Notes: generated from the sequence alone by a model not told the origin. Counted from the first letter of the stretch, positions 51,697 through 59,428 are shown. The stretch: 60,486 bases of DNA from JAVVSK01 sp036654235 (GCA_036654235.1 JAVVSK010000010.1:1-60486), one strand, 5' to 3'. Numbers and translations are program-made.

Positions 51697-52575
51697 ATGA
51701 GGAATAGAATTCAAAGAAGAAAAAGGGGCGGGACAAGGCTAAACCTAAATTATAATGCGCTTTTTGCGCTTTTAGTCGTTGTCGCCGTCGTTGTTTTAAT
51801 CTGCGTATCGAGCGTTGGCGATTTTTTATCCGAAAAGGTTTTTGCTCCTATTTTTACCGCATTGAAAACTGAAAAACCTAAAGGAACGCCGAACCCGTCA
51901 TCAACACAATCGGGTGCGGTAATAGATATGGGCGGGAATAGCGAGGCGAAAGTTACTTTAAAGGCTATTTCATGTTTTTCTCTTCAAATGGGGGTCTATT
52001 CGTCAGAGGATAAAGCATCCGTAGCCGCGGGAGCGCTTAGAACGCAGGGTGCGGCGGGCTATGTATTTTTAGATAACGGTAAATACCGCGTTTTGGCCGC
52101 CGGATATTCGGACGAGGCGAACGCAAAGAGCGTCAAAAGCCGCCTTCTCGAAGATGGGAAGGATTGTAAAATTTTTAATTTTAACGCCGATGAAGCCGTG
52201 TTTTTAGTTACTTCGACGAATGAAAATATCAAAGAAATAGAGACTATCTTCGAAACGCTTTATACGGTGCTCGATGAGACGGAAAAGGCGGCGCTTAGCT
52301 TTGATAAAGATAAAAAAACCGTAGACGAAGGAAAGATCAGCGTTTCCGATATTTTAGCTAAAGTAAAGAAAGTTTCCGATTCGCTTACGATACCGACGGA
52401 AAACGAAACGGTTAAACGCATAGTCGATTGTCTAAACTCTTTTTCCGATAAATTAACCGTATTAAAGAGCAGTAACGCGTCGGATACCGTCGACTTTGCG
52501 GCAGAGTTGAAATATTTAAGTCTTGAATTGGCCAATCTATACGTCGCTCTCGCCGATTCTCTCGGTGTCGGATGA
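51697..52575 (+). CDS. Membrane-anchored SPOR-domain protein
   Basis: 292 aa. A basic N-terminus (RNRIQRRKRGGTR) precedes one membrane helix (ALFALLVVVAVVVLICVSSV), a Pro/Thr/Ser linker, and a SPOR-like domain (FSLQMGVYSSEDKASVAAGA, NGKYRVLAAGYSDEANAKSV). A helical C-terminal region follows. SPOR domains bind denuded peptidoglycan at division or sporulation sites. GGAGG ribosome site. Stands alone. Confidence 0.8.
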   Translation: MRNRIQRRKRGGTRLNLNYNALFALLVVVAVVVLICVSSVGDFLSEKVFAPIFTALKTEKPKGTPNPSSTQSGAVIDMGGNSEAKVTLKAISCFSLQMGVYSSEDKASVAAGALRTQGAAGYVFLDNGKYRVLAAGYSDEANAKSVKSRLLEDGKDCKIFNFNADEAVFLVTSTNENIKEIETIFETLYTVLDETEKAALSFDKDKKTVDEGKISVSDILAKVKKVSDSLTIPTENETVKRIVDCLNSFSDKLTVLKSSNASDTVDFAAELKYLSLELANLYVALADSLGVG

Positions 52576-52730
52576 GCGTCTATAATATTATATAAAAAAA
52601 GAAAAAGAGAAATTTCGTGTGGATTTTTTTTATGATATGAAGTATACTCTATTTGGGTCGCTCCGCTTAAATGCCGGACTGTTTATTGTTTTCGGAGTCG
52701 GCTGACGCAAATTTTTTACGGAGAGTATGC

Positions 52731-53087
52731 ATGAAAATTGTTGATATCGTTAGAATTTTAAACGCCGAAAATATAACCGGCGCATACGGCAAGGATGCTG
52801 AAATAAGCAGTGCTTTCGGAGCTGATCTTATGAGCGATGTCCTTGCGTTCGTAAAGCCGGACTCTCTAATCCTTACGGGTATGGTCAATTCGCATGTTTT
52901 ACGGACGGCGGAGATGCTAGAGGTTCGTTTTATAATGTTCGTTCGCGGAAAGATTCCGGATGAGGAACTTATCGATATGGCAAAAGAACTTGATATAGTT
53001 CTTTTCCGAACAGAATACACTATGTTTGACGCATGTGGTCTTTTATATCGCGAGGGCTTGCGCGGATGTACGAGGAACGAACCGTGA
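52731..53087 (+). CDS. DRTGG-domain protein
   Basis: 118 aa: MKIVDIVRILNAENITGA, ISSAFGADLMSDVLAFVKPD, RFIMFVRGKIPDEELIDMAK, fitting the DRTGG fold (as in the middle of HprK- and Pta-linked proteins). Stand-alone DRTGG proteins occur in clostridia next to anti-sigma-like kinases and hydrogenase genes; they may sense a ligand. CGGAGAG ribosome site. Its stop overlaps the GTG start of the next gene. Confidence 0.8.
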   Translation: MKIVDIVRILNAENITGAYGKDAEISSAFGADLMSDVLAFVKPDSLILTGMVNSHVLRTAEMLEVRFIMFVRGKIPDEELIDMAKELDIVLFRTEYTMFDACGLLYREGLRGCTRNEP

Positions 53088-53512
53088 CGGACAATATTAT
53101 TTTTTCCGAATCATTTTGCGTTGAAAAGGGTAATTTTGAAACAGCGGGACAAGCGTCGAGTACGATAAAGCGCCTATTAAAACAGATGGGCGTTAGCCCT
53201 GTTATAACCCGCGAAGTTGCTATAGCTTCTTACGAGCTTGAGCTAAATCTCGTTATACATTCTCTCGGAGGGACGCTGTCTTTAAATATGTTTAAAGACA
53301 GACTTCAAATTATAAGCGACGATGTAGGTCCGGGAATTAAGGATACGAGCCTTGCTATGAAAGAGGGTTATTCAACGGCGCCCGAAAAAGTTCGAATGCT
53401 GGGCTTTGGCGCCGGGATGGGTCTTCCGAATATAAAAAGACATTCACATGAGCTTTTTATTAAATCGGAATTTGGCGTTGGAACCTGCATAATTGCTCAA
53501 TATAATATTTAG
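53084..53512 (+). CDS. RsbW/RsbT-like HATPase anti-sigma-type protein
   Basis: 142 aa GHKL ATPase. The N-box is EVAIASYELELNLVIHS, the G1 box SDDVGPGI, and the G2 region GFGAGMGLPNIKRHSHELFI. Such proteins phosphorylate anti-sigma antagonists or bind sigma factors; no sigma or antagonist gene is adjacent. GTG 53084 overlaps the DRTGG stop (GTGA) with GAGG upstream; an ATG at 53066 is less likely. Together with the DRTGG gene it may form a two-protein switch. Confidence 0.82.
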   Translation: MTDNIIFSESFCVEKGNFETAGQASSTIKRLLKQMGVSPVITREVAIASYELELNLVIHSLGGTLSLNMFKDRLQIISDDVGPGIKDTSLAMKEGYSTAPEKVRMLGFGAGMGLPNIKRHSHELFIKSEFGVGTCIIAQYNI

Positions 53513-53546
53513 TGAAACGGCGGAGCGTTTTTTAAATACAACCTCT

Positions 53547-53575
53547 AAAAAGGACGGCGAACGGAGTCCTTTTTT
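53547..53575 (+). terminator. Intrinsic terminator after the HATPase gene
   Basis: AAAAAGGAC / GTCCTTTTT around a 10-base loop, ending in TTTTTT. Confidence 0.8.
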
Positions 53576-53602
53576 AGTCATTTATCCTTATTGCAAAATA
53601 GA

Positions 53603-53630
53603 GCGGTATGACCCAATCGGATCATACCGC
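53603..53630. other. Hairpin in the 3' region of the Cys-rich gene
   Basis: GCGGTATGA / TCATACCGC, 9-bp perfect stem, 10-base loop. Could end the minus-strand Cys-rich transcript 110 bases beyond its stop, though the T run after it is poor. Confidence 0.45.
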
Positions 53631-53740
53631 AAAGCGTTACTAAGGAGGAAAAGTTAAAATCCGAAATATGGATTTCTTTTTCTTAAAGAATATAAATGAA
53701 TCGGGAGATTTGTAAAAATTAAACTATACAGCCGAAAAGC

Positions 53741-54979
53741 TTAGTCATCACAGCCGCATCCGATATTTAGACAGCAGTTATCTTTGCCTTCGGAGAGCTC
53801 TTTCGTTAGCTGAAGCTTAGAGTATAGAACATGCTCAAGCTGAGTAATATTGATTATAGTTTTATTTACAGCTTCATTTACGCGTATAATTTCGCAGGGA
53901 CTATCGGTGACGCACAATATTTTTTGGATTTTTTCGCCCTCGGCGTTTAAAATATGCGAAAGTGCGGCTTCGATTAAAGCGATAGAATGCAAGATATTAT
54001 TGCAACATCCTTTACGATCCGGAGTATTATGGCATGGATCATCATTGCATGAGCCGCAACATGATTTAGAGGACGCGCCGCAGCCGCAACAGGATTCGGA
54101 GGACGCGCCGCAGCCGCAACAGGATTCGGAGGACGCGCCGCAGCCGCAACAGGATTCGGAGCAGCATTTTTTCGTAGAAGCAGCGCAGTTAAAGTCGTCT
54201 TCGGAAGAACCGTTTACGTTTAATAGATTCATAAGGCAAGTTGCAATATCGTTTGTCGAAGATATTTCAGAAGAATCGTTACAACAATGCGTGGACTTCA
54301 ATGTGCCTTTCATTATATAGGAATAGGTTCCGCATTTTGTCGCGAGGATATATATTACCGGTGATTTTTCGCAGCCGCATGAGCTGCACATGTCTTCGAT
54401 CTTATATTCATCAATAGGGAAGCATTGCAATATTGTTTCGTTACACTGATTAAAGAGGGCTAACGTCTGCCCTAAATTACAGCATGCAGCAGCAAGATAA
54501 CATCCGTCGAGGGATTGCACCGAAGTAAAAAGACAACGCGGGGAGGATTTTTGTAAAATACAAGGTGCGGCGCAGTTTTTCTTTTCTATTTTGACAATAC
54601 CGGCGTTACAGGCAACTAAAAGGTTGCTTTCTTTTTTCTCGCATGAAACTCCGGTCAAAGCTATAGGATTGCAGGGATCGCAGTTATTTACGGTAATACA
54701 ATCAATTTCCTTCATGCAGGAATTGAGTTTAAAAATTTTATTACATTCTTTTGGAGCTGTTGCCCAAAAACATTTTAAACAGCTATCGTAAGCGAGACTC
54801 GAATATTCTCTGCAAACGTTGAAGCTTTCTTTTTTCTTAAGATCCTTATCATATTTATGAATCTCGCAGCATTTAGCTAGGGTTAAATAAAAGAATCTTT
54901 CGTCACAGGCAAGTCCACTGTATTTTATAAAACAATCGGTACCGATTGGGCAAATATTACTAATTTGTAAGGTAGTCAT
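53741..54979 (-). CDS. Cysteine-rich protein with repeated ESCCGCGASS units
   Basis: 412 aa with about 54 cysteines (13%). The first 240 residues show weak repeats that look like beta-propeller blades (FFYLTLAKCCEIHKYDKDLK, SSLAYDSCLKCFWATAPKEC). A central stretch has ESCCGCGASS three times plus a variant, from a perfect 30-bp DNA repeat at 54071-54160. The C-terminal part is helical (IEAALSHILNAEGEKIQKIL) and ends CCLNIGCGCDD. No signal peptide or membrane segment. Possible roles are metal binding, a disulfide-linked spore or surface layer, or sulfur storage; none is shown. AAGGAGAAG ribosome site. A comparable family seems to exist in gut clostridia, but I cannot name it. Confidence 0.75.
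   Translation of the reverse strand: MTTLQISNICPIGTDCFIKYSGLACDERFFYLTLAKCCEIHKYDKDLKKKESFNVCREYSSLAYDSCLKCFWATAPKECNKIFKLNSCMKEIDCITVNNCDPCNPIALTGVSCEKKESNLLVACNAGIVKIEKKNCAAPCILQKSSPRCLFTSVQSLDGCYLAAACCNLGQTLALFNQCNETILQCFPIDEYKIEDMCSSCGCEKSPVIYILATKCGTYSYIMKGTLKSTHCCNDSSEISSTNDIATCLMNLLNVNGSSEDDFNCAASTKKCCSESCCGCGASSESCCGCGASSESCCGCGASSKSCCGSCNDDPCHNTPDRKGCCNNILHSIALIEAALSHILNAEGEKIQKILCVTDSPCEIIRVNEAVNKTIINITQLEHVLYSKLQLTKELSEGKDNCCLNIGCGCDD
54071..54160. repeat. Three perfect 30-bp tandem repeats in the Cys-rich gene
   Basis: 54071-54100, 54101-54130 and 54131-54160 are identical (start GGACGCGCCGCAGCCGCAAC). They encode the repeated CC-GCG motif and are prone to slippage, so copy number may vary between strains. 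Confidence 0.95.
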
Positions 54980-55222
54980 AGGCTTCTCCTTTATATATTG
55001 ATCCTTGGGTTATAGTATGATAATTTAGTGCTAAATGTTACTAAGCGAAAGAGAGTTAGTCTTTTGAGAGCGAAGATAGGGAGGATACTAACAGTTAAAA
55101 CAAACATACAAATAATTATAAAGCATATATTTATTTTTATAATATTTTGAGTTATAATATGCATAGGGGTCGAGGTGAGTTTTTTAGACAAGATTTTTAG
55201 TTCATGCGCGGAAAAAATTTGC

Positions 55223-55251
55223 TTGCAATATGAGGTAAATTATGTTACAGT
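55223..55251 (+). promoter_or_regulatory. Promoter of tRNA-Val
   Basis: TTGCAA at 55223-55228, a 17-base spacer, TACAGT at 55246-55251, 12 bases before the tRNA. Confidence 0.65.
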
Positions 55252-55262
55252 AAAAGCGTTTC

Positions 55263-55339
55263 GGGGATGTAGCCCAGCTGGTTAGCGCGCTTCGTTCACA
55301 TCGAAGAGGTCGTGGGTTCGAGCCCCTCCATCCCTACCA
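55263..55339 (+). tRNA. tRNA-Val (CAC)
   Basis: Acceptor GGGGATG / CATCCCT (first pair G-U), D-arm TAGCCCAGCTGGTTAGCGC, anticodon loop TTCACAT (CAC), T-arm GTGGG-TTCGAGC-CCCTC region, encoded CCA. Confidence 0.93.
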
Positions 55340-55477
55340 AACAGTGCAAATCCGAACACCTTGTTTTTTGTAAAGCATATATTTGGGTTTGTAATTGAGA
55401 TAGAGAGTGTGAAATGATTTTACGCTCTCTATTTTTGTTTTGCCCGTTTTTCTTTACCCTATTATGTTAGGTCATAA

Positions 55478-55518
55478 AAAAAGCCCTATTTTTCTTCAAG
55501 GAGAAAATAGGGCTTTTT
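55478..55518 (+). terminator. Strong intrinsic terminator
   Basis: AAAAAGCCCTATTTT / AAAATAGGGCTTTTT, 15-bp perfect stem; works on either strand. It follows tRNA-Val by 140 bases and precedes the SOD gene. Confidence 0.9.
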
Positions 55519-55608
55519 ATAGCGGACAATACGCTATACTCGTTTTAATTATAAGTTCACAAAAACTTAAAACAACCCATATTATAAGGGATTGGAGGGA
55601 ATATATGA

Positions 55609-56106
55609 ATGCTGAAAAAAAATATGAATATGCGTGTTTTAAAATCGTTTTCAATCCCTAATGCAATAGCCCTTATAAAGGGCGACGCGGCGCATTCGAA
55701 CCTTAAAGGTGAAGTATGTTTTTATCAGGATTGTATGGGCGTTTTAGTTGTTTCCGAGCTTTGGAATCTTCCTTTTGACCCTTCAAAATGTGCAAATAAT
55801 ATCTATGCGTTCCATATTCACGAAACCGGAAACTGTATAGATATGATGGATAGCACATTTAAAAAAGCGGGAGGTCACTATAACCCCGGCGGATGCGCGC
55901 ACCCGGCTCATTCGGGAGATATGCCCCCGCTATTCGCCAATCACGGTTATTCGTGGCAGGCTTTTTATACGGAGCGTTTCTCGGTTAAAGAGATCATCGG
56001 TCGCGCGGTTATAATCCATGAACGAAGGGACGACTTTACGACTCAGCCCTCGGGAGACTCGGGCGCAAGAATAGGCTGCGGAGTTATAGTAGCTAAGGCT
56101 ATGTAG
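55609..56106 (+). CDS. Cu/Zn superoxide dismutase family protein
   Basis: 165 aa. The SODC metal-site pattern is clear: FHIHETGNC (first two His), AGGHYNPGGCAHPAHSGDMP (bridging and Zn ligands), and VIIHERRDDFTTQPSGDSGA (last Cu His and Zn Asp region), then RIGCGVI whose Cys would pair with that of GNC. No signal peptide, unusual because most bacterial Cu/Zn SODs are exported. Whether it is an active dismutase in this anaerobe is unproven. The GGAGGG site serves ATG 55609 (9 bases); an overlapping out-of-frame ATG at 55605 is closer to it. Confidence 0.85.
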   Translation: MLKKNMNMRVLKSFSIPNAIALIKGDAAHSNLKGEVCFYQDCMGVLVVSELWNLPFDPSKCANNIYAFHIHETGNCIDMMDSTFKKAGGHYNPGGCAHPAHSGDMPPLFANHGYSWQAFYTERFSVKEIIGRAVIIHERRDDFTTQPSGDSGARIGCGVIVAKAM

Positions 56107-56260
56107 ATTGATATAAGAGGCGACCCTTGATAATCAGGTGTAAAAAAAAATGAACGCCAAAGCACGCCCGGTTGTACGAGCGCGCTTTGACAAAAGGGTT
56201 TGAGGAATGAGAAGAATGATGAAGAAGGATTATGACATTAATATATAAGGAACTTTCTAT
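56107..56260. other. Spacer after the SOD gene, no gene seen
   Basis: Contains only a 17-codon frame at 56151 that I do not consider a gene. It leads into the hairpin locus. Confidence 0.4.
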
Positions 56261-56302
56261 GGATCGTTCTTCCGAAATCAAACGGAAACGGAAGAACGAT
56301 CC
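56261..56302. other. Perfect 14-bp hairpin
   Basis: GGATCGTTCTTCCG at 56261-56274 pairs fully with CGGAAGAACGATCC at 56289-56302. It has no T tract. It could end the SOD transcript or be the first element of the RNA locus that follows. Confidence 0.6.
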
Positions 56303-56310
56303 TATTATAA

Positions 56311-56367
56311 GTCAATTCTCCATTCCCCCCGAAGGAGAATTGACATCCCCCAAAGACTAGCTTTTTT
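56311..56367 (+). ncRNA. C-rich-loop hairpin module 1
   Basis: Stem GTCAATTCTCC (56311-56321) / GGAGAATTGAC (56334-56344) encloses TTC-CCCCC-GAA, displaying five or six C in the loop. A second C run (ATCCCCCAAAG) follows, then GCTTTTTT at 56361-56367, which may end the transcript. No promoter was fixed for this module. It shares its loop type with two more hairpins downstream. Confidence 0.45.
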
Positions 56368-56427
56368 CACAAAGTCTCGATAATAAAAAGTCATAAATTT
56401 AAAAAGTAAAATTTGGGTAAAATGGTA

Positions 56428-56456
56428 TTGACAAAACGTCAATAGAGGGTTATTAT
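56428..56456 (+). promoter_or_regulatory. Promoter with overlapping palindromic operator
   Basis: TTGACA at 56428-56433, a 17-base spacer, TATTAT at 56451-56456. The -35 box is part of an inverted repeat, TTGAC-AAAAC-GTCAA at 56428-56442, a good place for a repressor. Confidence 0.7.
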
Positions 56457-56462
56457 ACTAAT

Positions 56463-56713
56463 TGTATAAGCCCTGAAAGCCCTGCTTCGCCCCCCAGCGA
56501 CAGAATCCCCCATCTTTTGGTTTTTCAGGGCTCATTTCTTTTACAAATTACTTTCTTTTTCCGTTATGAAGGCTAACTAAAATTATACCTCCCCCAAGGC
56601 AAATCAGAGTTAGCCTTCATAGAGCTTTAAGGAGAATCGATGAAAAAGTTGTGGCATGTTATCTTGGTACGCATCCTTGTGTTTTTATTTAAGAAAAACA
56701 CAAGGCTTTTTTT
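56463..56713 (+). ncRNA. Candidate regulatory RNA with C-rich loops
   Basis: From the promoter, the transcript would hold two hairpins. Outer stem AGCCCTGAAA (56469-56478) / TTTCAGGGCT (56523-56532) has an inner stem TCGC-CCCCCA-GCGA and a further ATCCCCCAT; a T-rich tail follows, so one end may be near 56542. Second stem ATGAAGGCTAACT (56566-56578) / AGTTAGCCTTCAT (56608-56620) has inner CCT-CCCCCA-AGG. The unit closes with a very strong terminator at 56675-56713. Loops of C5 can pair with G-rich ribosome sites, as in several known Firmicute small RNAs. An AAGGAGA and ATG (56640) also occur, but the frame runs through the terminator. Confidence 0.55.
56675..56713 (+). terminator. Strong intrinsic terminator of the RNA locus
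   Basis: CCTTGTGTTTTT (56675-56686) / AAAAACACAAGG (56694-56705), 12-bp perfect stem, followed by CTTTTTTT. Confidence 0.92.
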
Positions 56714-56779
56714 GCTTACTTTTCATAAATACGTTAAGCTATGAAGCTTAAAACGCGATTCTCCGTTGCTTTTCTTTAG

Positions 56780-57346
56780 CTATCTACATTGTATCGAACC
56801 GGTTACCCGAGAAATATAGGTAGTAAATCCACCGACCCTAGCGATAAAGCTACCGACGAGACGATAACTTCCGATTACGGGAACGTTCGTTATAGTCGAA
56901 GAAAACGAGAACGAGGACGTATTATTCATATAACGGGAACTCCATTGTTGAATGGTTGTCCATCTTCCATTCGTATACCTTTGAAGCTTAAAGGACGTAA
57001 ATCCGACTTTCGACGCAAATCCGTTGGTTAAAATTATAACCTGAGTCTTAATACTGCGACCAACAGAGCGCAATGAGAGAGTTATGGATCGAATCGTACT
57101 TAATGACTTCATATCAGAAAAATCATTCCAAGTTTGCGTTAAATAGGTACGGGCGCATCTTTGATCGTTGTTCGAATCTGTAGAAGAATCTTCCGATACA
57201 GACGGAACATAAACAGCATATAAAGGTTCGGGCGAATTCGATGAATCATATTCGGTAAACGCTTCTGGTGCTGCGAAAGAAACGGAGCAAAGAGCTAATG
57301 TTGCTGTTGCCAAGAATGCGGCGACGATTTTCTTAAAGATCGTCAT
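56780..57346 (-). CDS. Secreted protein of unknown function
   Basis: 188 aa. Signal peptide (KKIVAAFLATATLALCSVSFAAPEA), then a low-complexity acidic/Ser stretch (SVSEDSSTDSNND), then a beta-rich domain with many Ser, Thr and Arg (STIRSITLSLRSVGRSIKTQ, SFKLQRYTNGRWTTIQQWSS). This resembles small secreted clostridial domains with a 'W..Y..G.W' pattern; no named family fits with confidence. AAGGAGG ribosome site. It follows the DUF4367-like gene on the same strand by 20 bases, so the two are likely co-transcribed. Confidence 0.7.
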   Translation of the reverse strand: MTIFKKIVAAFLATATLALCSVSFAAPEAFTEYDSSNSPEPLYAVYVPSVSEDSSTDSNNDQRCARTYLTQTWNDFSDMKSLSTIRSITLSLRSVGRSIKTQVIILTNGFASKVGFTSFKLQRYTNGRWTTIQQWSSRYMNNTSSFSFSSTITNVPVIGSYRLVGSFIARVGGFTTYISRVTGSIQCR

Positions 57347-57366
57347 GGGAAAATCCTCCTTATTTG

Positions 57367-58173
57367 CTACCTGTAGCTTTTAGTTAATAGAGCAATCGCA
57401 TCGGTTTCGTTTAGATTCGTATCAACCTTATAAAGAACCGAATCAATAGTCCATAAGATAACAGTTTCCCCCGAATTCTGCATAAAATAATGAATTATAG
57501 AGTTTATTTCAACAGTAGTATATGCGTCCATATCGCCCGGCAAAGTCATATCATGCATTGAATCGGCTACGTAAAAATCTTGAGCCTCGAACGAGATCCA
57601 ATTTTTACCATTATCGTAATCCAACAATATGATCCGGCTAAGCTGTCCGGAATATCCGGAGACTTTTGTTAAAGGAAGCTCCGTTTTAAGGGACATTGGC
57701 GAGAACGCAAGAGCCGCCACTGCTTCGTCGATATTCTTAAAATCAACAAATTCTTCCGTGAATATAGACGGAGTTTTAACCGGGTTAGGCGAATCCGTAG
57801 AGCGAATATTAACAAACATCGCTCCACCGGAATTGCTAAAGACCAAGTCAAGAACATTTACCCCGCAAGCATAAGCTACACCGGCGGAAATCGCAAAAAA
57901 CATCAAAACGGAAGATAATATAACGGCAATTCGCGGTACCCATCCCATAGTCTTAAAGGAAAGTCTCTTTGATTTTTGCTCTTGCAGTAGCGTCGACGCG
58001 GAGAATTCCATAGTCTTTAAGATTTCTGATAAGAGAGCTTCATCTCTTTCTTCGAGCGGCAAATTAATTTGCCCAAGGTATAGAGCTTCTGCATTGGAAA
58101 AAAGCTGTAAATATTCCCGTTTGCGTTTTGCTTTGTAAACGCCTTTACGCATTTTTAAAACAAACTCTTTCAC
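57367..58173 (-). CDS. Membrane protein with DUF4367-like C-terminus (anti-sigma-type)
   Basis: 268 aa. A cytoplasmic N-terminus of about 75 residues, one membrane helix (IAVILSSVLMFFAISAGVAYA), and an extracellular domain whose end (GETVILWTIDSVLYKVDTNL, NETDAIALLTKSY) has the DUF4367 pattern (ILWxxxGxxYxLxSxLxxxExIxIAxSI). Proteins with this layout are commonly paired with an ECF sigma factor; none is adjacent here. Its partner may be the secreted protein downstream. Confidence 0.7.
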   Translation of the reverse strand: MKEFVLKMRKGVYKAKRKREYLQLFSNAEALYLGQINLPLEERDEALLSEILKTMEFSASTLLQEQKSKRLSFKTMGWVPRIAVILSSVLMFFAISAGVAYACGVNVLDLVFSNSGGAMFVNIRSTDSPNPVKTPSIFTEEFVDFKNIDEAVAALAFSPMSLKTELPLTKVSGYSGQLSRIILLDYDNGKNWISFEAQDFYVADSMHDMTLPGDMDAYTTVEINSIIHYFMQNSGETVILWTIDSVLYKVDTNLNETDAIALLTKSYR

Positions 58174-58395
58174 TTAATCATGTCTCCCTATATGTATAGC
58201 ACAAAAAAATGCAAAGCGAACGCATGTTTCAATAATATATTTTTTATCTCTGCTTTTCGTTAATTATCTATATGTACCATACCTTTTAAAAAGAGAGCCG
58301 GAAACGGTAAGCTTCCGACTCTCTTTTTTGGCGGCATTACGATTTAATAGATCGCCGCCTTTGAAATTAGGTTGAAAAATAAAGGGCTTTAAAAC
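58174..58395. terminator. Spacer with terminator after the dockerin gene
   Basis: At about 58293-58325 AGAGAGCCGGAAACGG / AAGCTTCCGACTCTCTTTTT forms a GAGAG-C-CGGAA / TTCCG-A-CTCTC hairpin with T5-6 on the plus strand and A/T richness on the other. It separates the dockerin gene from the DUF4367-like gene. Confidence 0.6.
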
Positions 58396-59118
58396 TTAAA
58401 CTCCCACCGACCACATGAGTATTAAAGCGGCATCTCCGGTGTTGACCATATTATCGTGATTAACGTCGCCAAGTTTCATTTGTTCCTCGGTAAAGGTTGT
58501 TGTACCCGCGGAATAACAAAGTATCATTGCTGCGTCGCCCGTATTTACGACACCGTCTTTATTAACGTCGCCGACGATAACGTCGAGAGATTTATTAATA
58601 TAGAAAGAAGCGGTTTCGGAATGATCGCCGTAAGTTAGGGTTTGGCTTAAGCCGGCTTTTGCACGTTCGGCAACCGTTCCCTGAAATACAACATATCCCC
58701 CCTGATACGTAGTAAGGTCGATTGTTGCGGAGGCCGAGCCGTTCATATGCAAACGATCAAGATCGGTATATACCATGCAAGTGGATTCTGAGCAAATCTT
58801 TGTCCACATATATACGCAATTTACGTTTGAGAGATTTGTAAACGTAAGATTGAGAGCTAAAGCACCGTCAATAATTCCCGTAGCTTTTTCTAAGATAGAT
58901 TTCTCCGGTACATTGTAATGTATACGGAAAGTAACCAATGTTCCCGGCTCAAATATCTGATTAGGATCGTCGGTCGCGGCAATCCATCCATCGTCGCCTT
59001 CTTCATTCTCTACGCGCTCAACCGTAAGCTCAAATACCTCACCTTCAGCCGCAAGAGCAGGCACACATAGCGCTATCGACAGAAGCGCCGTTAGTATCAA
59101 CAAAAAAATTCTCTTCAT
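58396..59118 (-). CDS. Secreted dockerin type I protein
   Basis: 240 aa. Signal peptide ending VPALAAEGE, an N-terminal beta-sandwich of about 150 residues resembling a cohesin or carbohydrate-binding fold (VTFRIHYNVPEKSILEKATG, ALALNLTFTNLSNVNCVYMW), and a C-terminal dockerin with two calcium-binding repeats: VGDVNKDGVVNTGDAAMIL and LGDVNHDNMVNTGDAALIL. Dockerins bind cohesins on cell-surface scaffolds. No cohesin scaffold or glycosidase is in the window. AGGAGC ribosome site. Confidence 0.88.
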   Translation of the reverse strand: MKRIFLLILTALLSIALCVPALAAEGEVFELTVERVENEEGDDGWIAATDDPNQIFEPGTLVTFRIHYNVPEKSILEKATGIIDGALALNLTFTNLSNVNCVYMWTKICSESTCMVYTDLDRLHMNGSASATIDLTTYQGGYVVFQGTVAERAKAGLSQTLTYGDHSETASFYINKSLDVIVGDVNKDGVVNTGDAAMILCYSAGTTTFTEEQMKLGDVNHDNMVNTGDAALILMWSVGV

Positions 59119-59362
59119 AATTTAAAAGCTCCTTCACTTATGCTCTTTATAAGCATATTAATTAATTTTATTATACAGCACGACTTTATACTTTGCAAAT
59201 AATTTTAATTAGTATTTTCGCGGAAACTGAAAAAGTGATAAAAATTAAATAGATCTAACCGGGACGGCGACATAAGCAAACTCTAAGTTCCTTGAATATG
59301 CTTTGAGAATGTTAGAATAGAATTTAAAAATGGTTATACTTTTGTTCAGCATTAATTTATAC
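59119..59362. other. AT-rich spacer between dockerin gene and transposase
   Basis: No gene seen, and no terminal inverted repeat for the IS element could be identified by eye. Confidence 0.4.
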
Positions 59363-59391
59363 TTGACAATTATAGGATATTTATGTAATAT
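59363..59391 (+). promoter_or_regulatory. Promoter of the IS1595-type transposase
   Basis: TTGACA at 59363-59368, a 17-base spacer, TAATAT at 59386-59391. Transcription would start near 59398, which excludes the long upstream reading frame and supports ATG 59429. Confidence 0.6.
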
Positions 59392-59428
59392 CATGGGTAA
59401 ATATGATGATTTTGGAGAAAAAACAGCT

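Noticed and set aside
53850..54320. 156-codon plus-strand frame with DAPQPQQDSE repeats
   Set aside because: Antisense of the Cys-rich gene's 30-bp repeats; the minus-strand frame has the ribosome site and full-length pattern.
56151..56204. 17-codon frame MNAKARPVVRARFDKRV
   Set aside because: Too short, no promoter, and no conserved pattern recognised.
56640..56744. 34-aa frame MKKLWHVILVRILVFLFKKN..., toxin-like hydrophobic cationic peptide
   Set aside because: It has AAGGAGA and ATG, but the strong terminator at 56675-56713 lies inside it, so most transcripts would end before the stop codon. Not called as a gene, though a type I toxin-like peptide cannot be fully excluded.
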